A stretch of DNA of 64,000 nucleotides from an uncultured Bacteroides sp. Its GTDB lineage: Bacteria > Bacteroidota > Bacteroidia > Bacteroidales > Bacteroidaceae. Below are positions 19,350-26,832 of the stretch, one piece after another. Position 1 is the stretch's first letter, and every line of letters begins with the position of its first letter. The stretch is from contig CASGED010000126.1 of assembly GCA_949300425.1 (NCBI GenBank), forward strand, positions 52,587 to 116,586, in the 5' to 3' direction. A program made the translations under genes and the position numbers. The notes under the pieces were generated by a model, which saw nothing but the letters and a program-made list of their open reading frames with translations, was not told the origin of the DNA and did not search any database.

Positions 19350-20641
19350 TCTACCACCGTATTCAGGTGGATGCCGTTGGAGCCTTTTATCAAAAGGGTC
19401 ATGCCGGTGGGCTTTTGCGCCTGCAAGCGGGCGATTAAGGCCGGGGCATCGGGATAAACGGCGTAAGGCGAAGGAATAGCCCCGAACTGGTCGCCTACCA
19501 AGAAAACTTGCTCAAAGCCACACGTTTGCAGATAGTCCACAATCTTACGATGCTCGTCCAGGCTATCTTTGCCCAACTCACGCATATCGCCTAAGATAAC
19601 GGCTTTGTGCGGTGCTTCCATCTGGCGGAAGTTGGCGAGAGCCGCCATCATGCTGGTGGGGTTGGCATTGTAAGCGTCTATGATGAGGGTGTTATCCGCC
19701 GTACGCTTCAGTTGGGAACGGTTGTTTTGCGGGGTGTACTCGGACAAAGCCTTGTCTATCCCATCGGCATCTACCCCGAAATAATCACCCACGGCCACGG
19801 CGGCCAGGACGTTAGGCAGGTTGTAGCTGCCTATCAGGCGCGTTGACACGGGATGCGCCAAAGATTGCCCCCGCTTCCGCCAAACAAAGTCAAGGAAAGG
19901 TGAACAACCGGTCATTTGCCCTTGAACAGAGGCTCCCTCCCCGTTTCCGTAGGTCACGCAGGAAAGGCCTTCCGCCATCTTCTGCAAATAAGGATTGTCC
20001 GCATGCAGGAAAATGAAGGCTTGCGGACGGGTGCGAAGAAAATCATACAACTCGCCTTTGGTGCGCATCACGCCCTCGAAGGAGCCAAAGCCTTCCAAAT
20101 GCGCCTTGCCCACGTTGGTGACAAGTCCCATGTCCGGCTCGGCAATGTCCACTAACTCCTTGATGTCCCCCGGATGACTGGCGCCCATCTCTACCACCGC
20201 CAGCTCGTGTTCGGGCTTCAGGCGTAATAAGGTGAGCGGCACACCGATGTGGTTGTTCAGATTTCCTTCGGTGTAGAGCAGGTTATAACGCGTCCTCAGC
20301 ACACTGGCTATCAGTTCTTTGGTTGTGGTCTTCCCGTTGGTGCCCGTAATGCCTAAGATGCGTGTGCCCAACGTCCGGCGATGGATGCGCGCCAAGGCTT
20401 GAAGAGTCAGCAGGCAATTATCCGTAAGCAGGTAACGAGTATCGCCTGCGGGTATCACGGACGAATCGTCCACCACGGCATAAGCGCATCCGGCCTCCAA
20501 GGCTTTGGACGCAAAGCGGTTCCCGTCAAAGGTGTCGCCCTTCAATGCCACGAACAATGAACGGGGCGGACAATGACGGCTATCGGTCGTAACTCCTCCC
20601 TCGCATTGGCGGAAGAGGTCGTAAAGGTTTTCTATCTTCAT
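19340..20641 (-). CDS. murF: UDP-N-acetylmuramoyl-tripeptide--D-alanyl-D-alanine ligase
   Basis: A 433-residue cytosolic Mur ligase that adds D-Ala-D-Ala to the UDP-MurNAc-tripeptide, the last soluble step of peptidoglycan precursor synthesis. The N-terminal substrate domain has TDSRHCPPRSLFVALKGDTFDGN. The ATP-binding loop is GITGTNGKTTT (97-107), followed by EGNLNNHIGVPLTLL and VVEMGASHPGDI, all MurF marks. The C-terminal domain has IIDAYNANPTSM and VILGDMRELG. It is transcribed divergently from the GH127 gene and overlaps vanZ tail to tail by 10 bp. Confidence 0.97.
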   Translation of the reverse strand: MKIENLYDLFRQCEGGVTTDSRHCPPRSLFVALKGDTFDGNRFASKALEAGCAYAVVDDSSVIPAGDTRYLLTDNCLLTLQALARIHRRTLGTRILGITGTNGKTTTKELIASVLRTRYNLLYTEGNLNNHIGVPLTLLRLKPEHELAVVEMGASHPGDIKELVDIAEPDMGLVTNVGKAHLEGFGSFEGVMRTKGELYDFLRTRPQAFIFLHADNPYLQKMAEGLSCVTYGNGEGASVQGQMTGCSPFLDFVWRKRGQSLAHPVSTRLIGSYNLPNVLAAVAVGDYFGVDADGIDKALSEYTPQNNRSQLKRTADNTLIIDAYNANPTSMMAALANFRQMEAPHKAVILGDMRELGKDSLDEHRKIVDYLQTCGFEQVFLVGDQFGAIPSPYAVYPDAPALIARLQAQKPTGMTLLIKGSNGIHLNTVVDYL

Positions 20642-20659
20642 ATTCTCTCATTTTCCCGG

Positions 20660-20667
20660 CAAAAGTA
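20660..20667 (-). promoter_or_regulatory. Probable -7 box of murF
   Basis: Minus-strand TACTTTTG, 18 bp before the murF ATG. No clear -33 box. Confidence 0.4.
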
Positions 20668-20689
20668 CAAATTCCAATTGTAAAATAGA

Positions 20690-20721
20690 TTTGTATATTC
20701 AGCTTTTTCTCCCTAAATTTG
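20690..20721 (+). promoter_or_regulatory. Promoter of the GH127 gene
   Basis: TTTG (20690-20693), 20 nt, then TAAATTTG (20714-20721). An in-frame ATG at 20691 lies inside the -33 box, so translation must start downstream at 20751. Confidence 0.65.
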
Positions 20722-20750
20722 CGAAAATCATTTTTAAACGGAAACACCTT

Positions 20751-23183
20751 ATGAGAAGTATTCAATCTGCCTTGGCGGGCTTGCTGATGGCCGTGAGCCT
20801 GTCCGCCTGCCACACGTACACAAAACCGGATGCCCCCATCCAAGAAGTCAGCTTCACGCAAGTGCATCTGGACGATGACTTTTGGAAACCCCGTGTGGAA
20901 ATCAACCGCACCGTATCTATTCCCTCTGCCTTTCGGGAATGCGAGAAGAACGGACGTTTCGATAACTTTGCCATTGCCGGCGGATTGAAGAGAGGCGAGC
21001 ATCGGGGCGATTTCTCTTTCGATGACACCGACCCGTACAAGATTATCGAGGGAGCTTCTTACTCGCTGGCCGTGAAGTACGACCAGGCTTTGGATGCCTA
21101 CCTGGATAGCGTCATTGCCCTCATAGCCGCCGCCCAAGAGCCTGACGGGTATTTGACTACATGCGTCACCAACCGATGTACCCGGCTTTCAGGATGGTGG
21201 GGCACACACAAATGGGAGAAAATAAACAGCCATGAGCTTTACAACTCCGGCCACTTGTATGAAGCCGCCGTGGCTCACTATCGCGCCACGGGCAAGCGCA
21301 CCTTGCTGGATGTAGCCATCAAAAACGCCGACCTCGTATGTCAGGTTTTCGGTCCCGGCGAGGGACAAAAACACGTACCCTCCGGACACCCGATTGTAGA
21401 GATGGCTTTGGCCAAACTATACAAGGTGACGGGCAACGAACAATACCTGAAAACAGCCAAATACTTCATCGAAGAAACCGGACGGGGCACAGACGGACAT
21501 GCCTTGAGCGAATATAGCCAGGACCATAAGCCCATCCTTGAGCAAGACGAGATTGTGGGACATGCCGTAAGGGCCGGCTACCTTTACTCTGGTGTGGCCG
21601 ATGTTGCCGCCTTGACGCACGACACCGCCTACTTCCACGCTCTCCAGCGGATATGGACGAACTTGGTGTCGCGCAAGCTCTACATCACCGGAGGCATGGG
21701 CTCGCGGGCACAGGGAGAAGGTTTCGGTCCCGATTACGAGCTACATAATCATACGGCTTATTGCGAAACGTGCGCGGCCATCGCCAACGTGTATTGGAAT
21801 CACCGCATGTTCCTGGCCACGGGAGAATCCCAATACGAAGATGTGTTGGAGCGTGCCTTGTACAACGGTGTCCTCTCCGGCGTATCGCTCAGCGGAGACC
21901 GTTTCTTCTACGACAATCCGTTGGAGTCGATGGGCCAACACGAGCGGCAGGCTTGGTTCGGATGTGCCTGCTGCCCGGGCAACATCACCCGCTTCATGGC
22001 ATCCGTCCCCAACTACATGTATGCCACCCAAGGCAATGACCTCTATGTCAACCTGTACATACAGGGAGACGCCACACTGAAAACAACAGACAACGTGGTA
22101 AAAATCCGCCAAACCACCCAATACCCTTGGGATGGGAAGATTGTACTGAATATACAGCCGGAAACGACCCAGGAGTTTGCCATCCGCCTGCGCATTCCCG
22201 GATGGGCACAAGAGGCTCCCGTGCCATCCGACCTCTATACGTTCACCGACCAAGCACCCGATTACCAGTTGACCGTCAACGGGAAAAAGCAATCAGCCCA
22301 GTTGATAGACGGCTATGCCACCCTTGTACGCTCCTGGCAGGCAGGTGATGAAATCTCCCTTACGTTTCCCATGCCCGTGCGTCGCATCCAAGCCAACGCC
22401 CACGTGCAAGACGACCAAGGCAAGCTGGCCATCGAGCGAGGTCCCATCGTCTATTGTCTGGAAGGGAAAGACCAGGCGGACAGCACCGTGTTCAACAAGT
22501 TCATCCCCGATGGTACGCCCATTCAAGCCACCTACGATGCCAATCTGCTGAATGGTGTGGTCAAGCTGACCGGCACCGCCTACGAAGTGAACGCACAAGG
22601 AGAACCGGCCGAAGTGCCCTTTGTGGCCATCCCCTACTCCGTATGGAATAACCGCGGAGCCGACCAAATGGCCGTATGGATACCCGCCTCTGCCGACAAA
22701 GCCCGTCCAACACCCCAACCTACGATAGCCAGCCGGGCACAGACGTGGATGATACAGGCACCTATACAGAAGGATGCACCCCAATCGGCAGCCACATTCG
22801 CCTATGCATGGGGCGTCAACGACCAGTGGGAGCCTGCCGGCTCGTCCGACACTTCCAAGCCCTACTTCTATTGGTGGCTGAAGAAAGGCACTCGCGAATC
22901 CATCGCCTACACCTTCGACCAGCCCTACGAAGTAGCCAACGTACAAGTCTATTGGCTGGACTTTGACCACTATGACGGCAACTTCCGCGTACCCGCTTCC
23001 TGGAAGCTCTACTATAAGCAAGACGATACCTGGCAACCGGTCAAAGCCCTCTCGCCCTACACCGTGCAGAAGGATTGCTACAACAGTCTCGACTTCGAGC
23101 CGGTAAAAACCATCGGCCTGAAGATAGAAGCCCAGCTACAGAAAGACGCTTCGGGAGGAGTTCTCGAGTGGAAGGTAAAATAA
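20751..23183 (+). CDS. GH127 family glycosidase (beta-L-arabinofuranosidase-like), lipoprotein
   Basis: An 810-residue exported enzyme. The start at 20751 gives a lipoprotein signal MRSIQSALAGLLMAVSLSAC; the upstream in-frame ATG is excluded by the promoter. The catalytic (alpha/alpha)6 barrel contains NHTAYCETCAA, with Glu339 and Cys341, and GCACCPGN, with Cys407 and Cys408. These match the Zn-binding Glu and Cys residues and the Cys nucleophile described for the bifidobacterial GH127 enzyme HypBA1, so retaining hydrolysis of beta-L-arabinofuranosides is expected. A beta-sandwich region follows, and the last 150 residues (about 660-810: YFYWWLKKGTRESIAYTFD to SGGVLEWKVK) look like a discoidin/carbohydrate-binding-type domain. 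It stands alone, without SusC/D, between murF and the PhoH gene. Confidence 0.9.
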   Translation: MRSIQSALAGLLMAVSLSACHTYTKPDAPIQEVSFTQVHLDDDFWKPRVEINRTVSIPSAFRECEKNGRFDNFAIAGGLKRGEHRGDFSFDDTDPYKIIEGASYSLAVKYDQALDAYLDSVIALIAAAQEPDGYLTTCVTNRCTRLSGWWGTHKWEKINSHELYNSGHLYEAAVAHYRATGKRTLLDVAIKNADLVCQVFGPGEGQKHVPSGHPIVEMALAKLYKVTGNEQYLKTAKYFIEETGRGTDGHALSEYSQDHKPILEQDEIVGHAVRAGYLYSGVADVAALTHDTAYFHALQRIWTNLVSRKLYITGGMGSRAQGEGFGPDYELHNHTAYCETCAAIANVYWNHRMFLATGESQYEDVLERALYNGVLSGVSLSGDRFFYDNPLESMGQHERQAWFGCACCPGNITRFMASVPNYMYATQGNDLYVNLYIQGDATLKTTDNVVKIRQTTQYPWDGKIVLNIQPETTQEFAIRLRIPGWAQEAPVPSDLYTFTDQAPDYQLTVNGKKQSAQLIDGYATLVRSWQAGDEISLTFPMPVRRIQANAHVQDDQGKLAIERGPIVYCLEGKDQADSTVFNKFIPDGTPIQATYDANLLNGVVKLTGTAYEVNAQGEPAEVPFVAIPYSVWNNRGADQMAVWIPASADKARPTPQPTIASRAQTWMIQAPIQKDAPQSAATFAYAWGVNDQWEPAGSSDTSKPYFYWWLKKGTRESIAYTFDQPYEVANVQVYWLDFDHYDGNFRVPASWKLYYKQDDTWQPVKALSPYTVQKDCYNSLDFEPVKTIGLKIEAQLQKDASGGVLEWKVK

Positions 23184-23336
23184 AAATATCACAATAAAAT
23201 GCCCGACCTGCACACACCAAGACTTCATTTAGTAAGCATAGAAGAAAATAAAAAGAAAGAGACTGCAATTAATTGAATTTACAAAAACAGAGAGAGTGAG
23301 AATAGGTTCCATTTCAGGTTACTAACTTAAGGGGGG

Positions 23337-23396
23337 AATGTTTCTAACATAGAAGGGGAATGTTAGAAACATTCAAGGCCTATGTTAGAAACATTC
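23337..23396. repeat. Three-unit palindromic array, 22-bp period (family B, copy 1)
   Basis: Units ATGTTTCTAACAT (23338) and ATGTTAGAAACAT (23360 and 23382) are spaced exactly 22 bp and separated by G-rich linkers. The first unit is inverted relative to the other two, so the array folds on itself. It lies between the convergent GH127 and PhoH genes. A second copy of the family is at 60777. Confidence 0.85.
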
Positions 23397-23560
23397 CCGC
23401 CCCTTGCTTGTAAGGGGTTCCAGCAAGGATCAATTTCTACTTAAAAGAGCAATTCTAAAATACGCACAACAAAGCCCAACAAGTTGTTACCAATTCTTAT
23501 TCATCATGAAATGCGCATTTCTCATGCCGACCAGGAATATTTGTTACACGCACATAGCGA

Positions 23561-23583
23561 GTGTGCCGCATCCTGCGGCACAC
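23561..23583. terminator. Strong hairpin downstream of the PIN-PhoH gene
   Basis: GTGTGCCGCA (23561-23570) pairs perfectly with TGCGGCACAC (23574-23583) around a 3-nt loop, 23 bp beyond the PhoH stop. No U tract follows on either strand, so it may be a terminator of intermediate strength or a 3'-end stabiliser. The remaining gap 23184-23606 holds only this and the family B array. Confidence 0.55.
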
Positions 23584-23606
23584 CCTTACTATCATAAAAG
23601 TGCCTC

Positions 23607-24932
23607 TTACATCAGGTTGCTTGCCAGTTCGCTAAGCTCGCTGCGCTCGCCTTTGATGAGGTTGACGTGGGCGAAGAGCTTCTGGTCGCGCATGCGGTCT
23701 ATCATGTAGACGAGGCCGTTGGACTGGGTGTCAAGGTAGGGCTGGTCTATCTGTTGGATGTCGCCCGTGAAGACCATCTTGGTGCCTTCGCCTGCACGGG
23801 TGATGATGGTTTTGATTTCGTGCGGGGTGAGGTTCTGGGCTTCGTCGATGATGCAGTAGGTCTCGCTGAGACTGCGCCCACGGATGAAGGCAAGGGCTTC
23901 GATGACGAGTTGGTCGCTCTTCTGCATGTCCTCCAGACGTTTCACTTCGCTGGAGTTAGCTGCAAACTGGTGTTTGATGACGTTCAGATTGTCGAAGAGG
24001 GGCTGCATGTAGGGCGCCACTTTCTCGTTAGCATCGCCGGGCAGGAAGCCGATGTCTTTGTTGGAGAGGGCGACGATGGGTCGTGCGAGGAGTATCTGCT
24101 TGTAGTCGTTCATTTGCCTGAGGGCGGCGGCAAGGGCGAGAAGCGTCTTGCCTGTTCCGGCTTTCCCGGTGAGGGCGACGAGCTTGATGTCGGGGTCGTT
24201 GAGCACTTCGAGCGCAAAGGCTTGCTCGGCGTTGCGCGGCTCGATGCCATAGTTCTTCGTCTTGTTCACCCTGCATACGGTGCGGGTGAAGGGGTTGTAG
24301 CGGGCAAGTACGCTGTTGCGGTCGCTCTTGAGGATGAAGCATTCGTTGGGGTGGATGATGTCCTTGAAGGGAAACTCGTCCACGTCAATGCCTTCGTGCA
24401 AGGAATAGATGCGGTCTATCAGTGCCGGGTCAGTCCCTTCGAACACTTCGTTTGACTTCTCAAAGACGTCTACGTTGACTACCTTGTCGTTAATGTAGTC
24501 TTCGCAGAGGATGCCGATGGAGCGGGCCTTCATGCGCAGGTTGACGTCCTTGGTCACAAGGATGGCCTTTGTCTTGGGATATTTCTCAGCCAGCCAGTCG
24601 GCTACCGCCAGTATCTGATGGTCGGGCTTGCGCTCAGGAAAAGAAGCGTACACCCGCTTGGACTCCACATCACCCGTCACAACAAACAATTTTCCCAAGC
24701 CCTCGCCCAGGGAAGCTCCCTTGGTGAAGAGCTTGTCATCGGTTATCTCATCGAGTTCGCGTACGAACTCACGCGCGTTGTAGTTAATCTGCTCATTGCC
24801 TTTCTTGAACTTGTCGAGTTCTTCGAGTACGACGATGGGGAGATAGATGTCATTCTCCTGAAAGTTCTTGAGACACTTGTAGTCGTGCAGGATGACGTTG
24901 GTGTCGATTACAAAATTTTTCTTTGCTCCCAT
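23607..24932 (-). CDS. PIN-domain and PhoH-type ATPase fusion protein
   Basis: A 441-residue cytosolic protein. The N-terminal PIN nuclease domain (about 5-150) begins KNFVIDTNVILHD, with the acidic active-site residues in VIDTN and VLEELD. The C-terminal PhoH-like P-loop domain (about 225-440) has Walker A GKAGTGKT (256-263), LLARPIV, and Walker B YCIIDEAQN. This is the PIN-PhoH (YlaK-type) arrangement, considered an RNA-unwinding nuclease in the families where it has been studied; the cellular target in Bacteroides is unknown. It is transcribed divergently from folC. Length is normal. Confidence 0.92.
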   Translation of the reverse strand: MGAKKNFVIDTNVILHDYKCLKNFQENDIYLPIVVLEELDKFKKGNEQINYNAREFVRELDEITDDKLFTKGASLGEGLGKLFVVTGDVESKRVYASFPERKPDHQILAVADWLAEKYPKTKAILVTKDVNLRMKARSIGILCEDYINDKVVNVDVFEKSNEVFEGTDPALIDRIYSLHEGIDVDEFPFKDIIHPNECFILKSDRNSVLARYNPFTRTVCRVNKTKNYGIEPRNAEQAFALEVLNDPDIKLVALTGKAGTGKTLLALAAALRQMNDYKQILLARPIVALSNKDIGFLPGDANEKVAPYMQPLFDNLNVIKHQFAANSSEVKRLEDMQKSDQLVIEALAFIRGRSLSETYCIIDEAQNLTPHEIKTIITRAGEGTKMVFTGDIQQIDQPYLDTQSNGLVYMIDRMRDQKLFAHVNLIKGERSELSELASNLM

Positions 24933-24956
24933 AACTCAATCGATTTAAATAGTACG

Positions 24957-24964
24957 TATCTTTG
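24957..24964 (+). promoter_or_regulatory. Probable -7 box of folC
   Basis: TATCTTTG matches TAnnTTTG and would place transcription start about 60 nt before the folC ATG. No -33 box is obvious. Confidence 0.35.
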
Positions 24965-25029
24965 TTGCCATTAAAGGTAGTAAATTTTAGTAATAGTAAG
25001 GATTTGTTTCCCGTTAAAGATTTCAAAAG

Positions 25030-26283
25030 ATGAACTATCAGGATACTTTAGAATACTTATATAATAGCGCACCCATGTTTCAACAAGTGGGCGGAGCGGC
25101 TTACAAGGAAGGTTTGGAGAATACACTGACGCTGGACGCACACTTCGGGCACCCGCATCGCCGGTATCGTACCATTCATGTGGCGGGGACGAACGGGAAG
25201 GGGTCGTGCTCGCATACGCTGGCGGCTGTACTTCAGGAAGCCGGTTACAAGGTAGGACTTTACACTTCACCGCACTTGGTGGACTTCCGCGAACGTATCC
25301 GGGTGAACGGTGAGCCAGTGTCGGAGGAGTATGTGATACGCTTTGTGGAGGAAGAGCGGGGCTTCTTTGAGCCGCTTCACCCGTCGTTCTTTGAGTTGAC
25401 GACTGCCATGGCGTTCCGTTACTTTGCGGATGAGCGGGTGGACGTAGCCGTTATTGAGGTAGGATTAGGCGGACGGCTGGACTGTACGAATATCATCCGG
25501 CCTGACTTGTGCGTGATTACGAACATCAGCTTCGACCATGTGCAGTTCCTGGGCGATACGTTGGCGAAGATTGCCGGAGAGAAGGCGGGCATCATCAAAC
25601 GTGGGGTGCCGGTGGTGATTGGGGAGGCAACGGAGGAAACGCGCCCTGTGTTCGAGGCGAAGGCGAAGGAGACGGATGCGCCGATTTACTTTGCGGAGGA
25701 CTGTGACAGAGAAGATTATCCGGACATCGAGTTCGAGTTAAAAGGGCTTTACCAGAAGAAGAACAAGCAGACGTTGCTCACTGCCCTGCCCTTGCTGAAG
25801 GAGGCGGGTTACCATATAGATGAGCAGGCGGTGCGCAGCGGGTTTGCCCATGTGACGAGCCTGACGGGACTGATGGGACGCTGGCAGAAGTTGCAGAATT
25901 CCCCTACCCTGGTGTGTGACACGGGACATAATGTGGGAGGCATCCGTTACATCGTTGAGCAACTGAAGGAGGAAAAGTATCGCCGGCTGCACATTGTCAT
26001 GGGCATGGTGAACGACAAGGACGTCCGGGGAGTGCTGGGCTTGATGCCTAAGGAAGCGGTTTATTACTTCACCCAAGCCAGTGTGAAACGTGCCATGCCT
26101 GCCGGGCGTTTGAAGGGACTTGGCCTGGAAGCGGGGTTGCGGGGCGAGTGTTATGCGGACGTGCCTGCCGCTGTACGGGCGGCACAAAAAGAAAGCCTCC
26201 CGGAAGACTTTATCTTCGTGGGAGGCAGCAGCTTCATCGTAGCCGACCTGTTAGCGAACCGCGATGCACTCAATCTCCACTAA
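25030..26283 (+). CDS. folC: Bifunctional folylpolyglutamate/dihydrofolate synthase
   Basis: A 417-residue Mur-ligase-fold enzyme that joins dihydropteroate to glutamate and extends the polyglutamate tail of folates. The P-loop is AGTNGKGS (52-59), followed by GLYTSPHLVDFRERIRV, the Omega-loop region. VIEVGLGGRLDCTNI and VITNISFDHVQFLGDTLAKIAGEKAGIIK are characteristic of FolC. The C-terminal domain has TLVCDTGHNVGG. The last 33 bp overlap the end of the ridA-like gene on the opposite strand. Confidence 0.96.
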   Translation: MNYQDTLEYLYNSAPMFQQVGGAAYKEGLENTLTLDAHFGHPHRRYRTIHVAGTNGKGSCSHTLAAVLQEAGYKVGLYTSPHLVDFRERIRVNGEPVSEEYVIRFVEEERGFFEPLHPSFFELTTAMAFRYFADERVDVAVIEVGLGGRLDCTNIIRPDLCVITNISFDHVQFLGDTLAKIAGEKAGIIKRGVPVVIGEATEETRPVFEAKAKETDAPIYFAEDCDREDYPDIEFELKGLYQKKNKQTLLTALPLLKEAGYHIDEQAVRSGFAHVTSLTGLMGRWQKLQNSPTLVCDTGHNVGGIRYIVEQLKEEKYRRLHIVMGMVNDKDVRGVLGLMPKEAVYYFTQASVKRAMPAGRLKGLGLEAGLRGECYADVPAAVRAAQKESLPEDFIFVGGSSFIVADLLANRDALNLH

Positions 26284-26625
26284 AGCGTCCTTGGGCAGTG
26301 CCTTAACGGCCACCGCCGAACGTGCCGGACAGTCGCCCTCAAAGTAGGTGGCATAGACGGCGTTCATCTCGGCAAACAAGGACATGTCGGCCAGGAATAC
26401 GGTGGTTTTTACGATGTTTGCCATGCCCAGTCCGGCTTCTTCCAGGATGTGCTTCACGTTCTCTAACGATTGACGCGCCTGAGCCGACACGCCTTCGGGC
26501 ATGACTCCCGTAGCTCCGTCAATGGGCAACTGCCCCGATACAAACACCATCCCCGCGGCTTCGATAGCCTGGCTATAAGGCCCGATGGCACCGGGTGCTT
26601 TCGGGCTGCAAATGACTTTCTTCAT
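26251..26625 (-). CDS. ridA: RidA-family enamine/imine deaminase
   Basis: A 124-residue trimeric-fold protein that hydrolyses reactive 2-aminoacrylate-type enamines/imines formed by PLP enzymes. The start at 26625 (MKKVICSPKAPGAIGPYSQA) is the family's usual beginning; in-frame codons upstream are not conserved-looking. Signature segments: GPYSQAIEAAGMVFVSGQLPID, LENVKHILEEAG, VKTTVFLADM, and the C-terminal ARSAVAVKALPKDALVEIECIA, in which the Arg of CPARSAV and the Glu of VEIE are the substrate-contact residues known for RidA. It overlaps folC tail to tail by 33 bp. Confidence 0.94.
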   Translation of the reverse strand: MKKVICSPKAPGAIGPYSQAIEAAGMVFVSGQLPIDGATGVMPEGVSAQARQSLENVKHILEEAGLGMANIVKTTVFLADMSLFAEMNAVYATYFEGDCPARSAVAVKALPKDALVEIECIAVR

Positions 26626-26797
26626 ATTTCCTTGCATTATAATGATTGATAAATAAATATTAAATGGCATGTTCCCATGCAGTATTTCTTGGTTTCCCTC
26701 ATTTATATCAATGAATGCGAAAAGCTGTTTTGTTCATTCATCACCTTATTTTATAACTCGGACTTAACTATGAGGGAGATGTTTCCCGTAATGTGAG

Positions 26798-26827
26798 ACC
26801 CCGCCTTGGTTCGCTTGGCGGGGTTTT
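26798..26827. terminator. GC-rich hairpin after the dnaN-to-TPR gene run
   Basis: ACCCCGCC (26798-26805) pairs with GGCGGGGT (26817-26824). It lies just 6 bp beyond the stop of the pseudoprotease/TPR gene. The T run follows on the plus strand (26824-26827), so termination should be stronger for plus-strand transcription than for the operon it abuts. The gap 26626-26797 shows nothing else I can identify. Confidence 0.6.
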
Positions 26828-26832
26828 CTGCT

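Noticed and set aside
19935-20641. Considering vanZ and murF as an antibiotic-resistance cassette
   Set aside because: murF is an essential housekeeping gene and VanZ-family proteins are widespread; there is no vanA/B-type ligase or dehydrogenase nearby.
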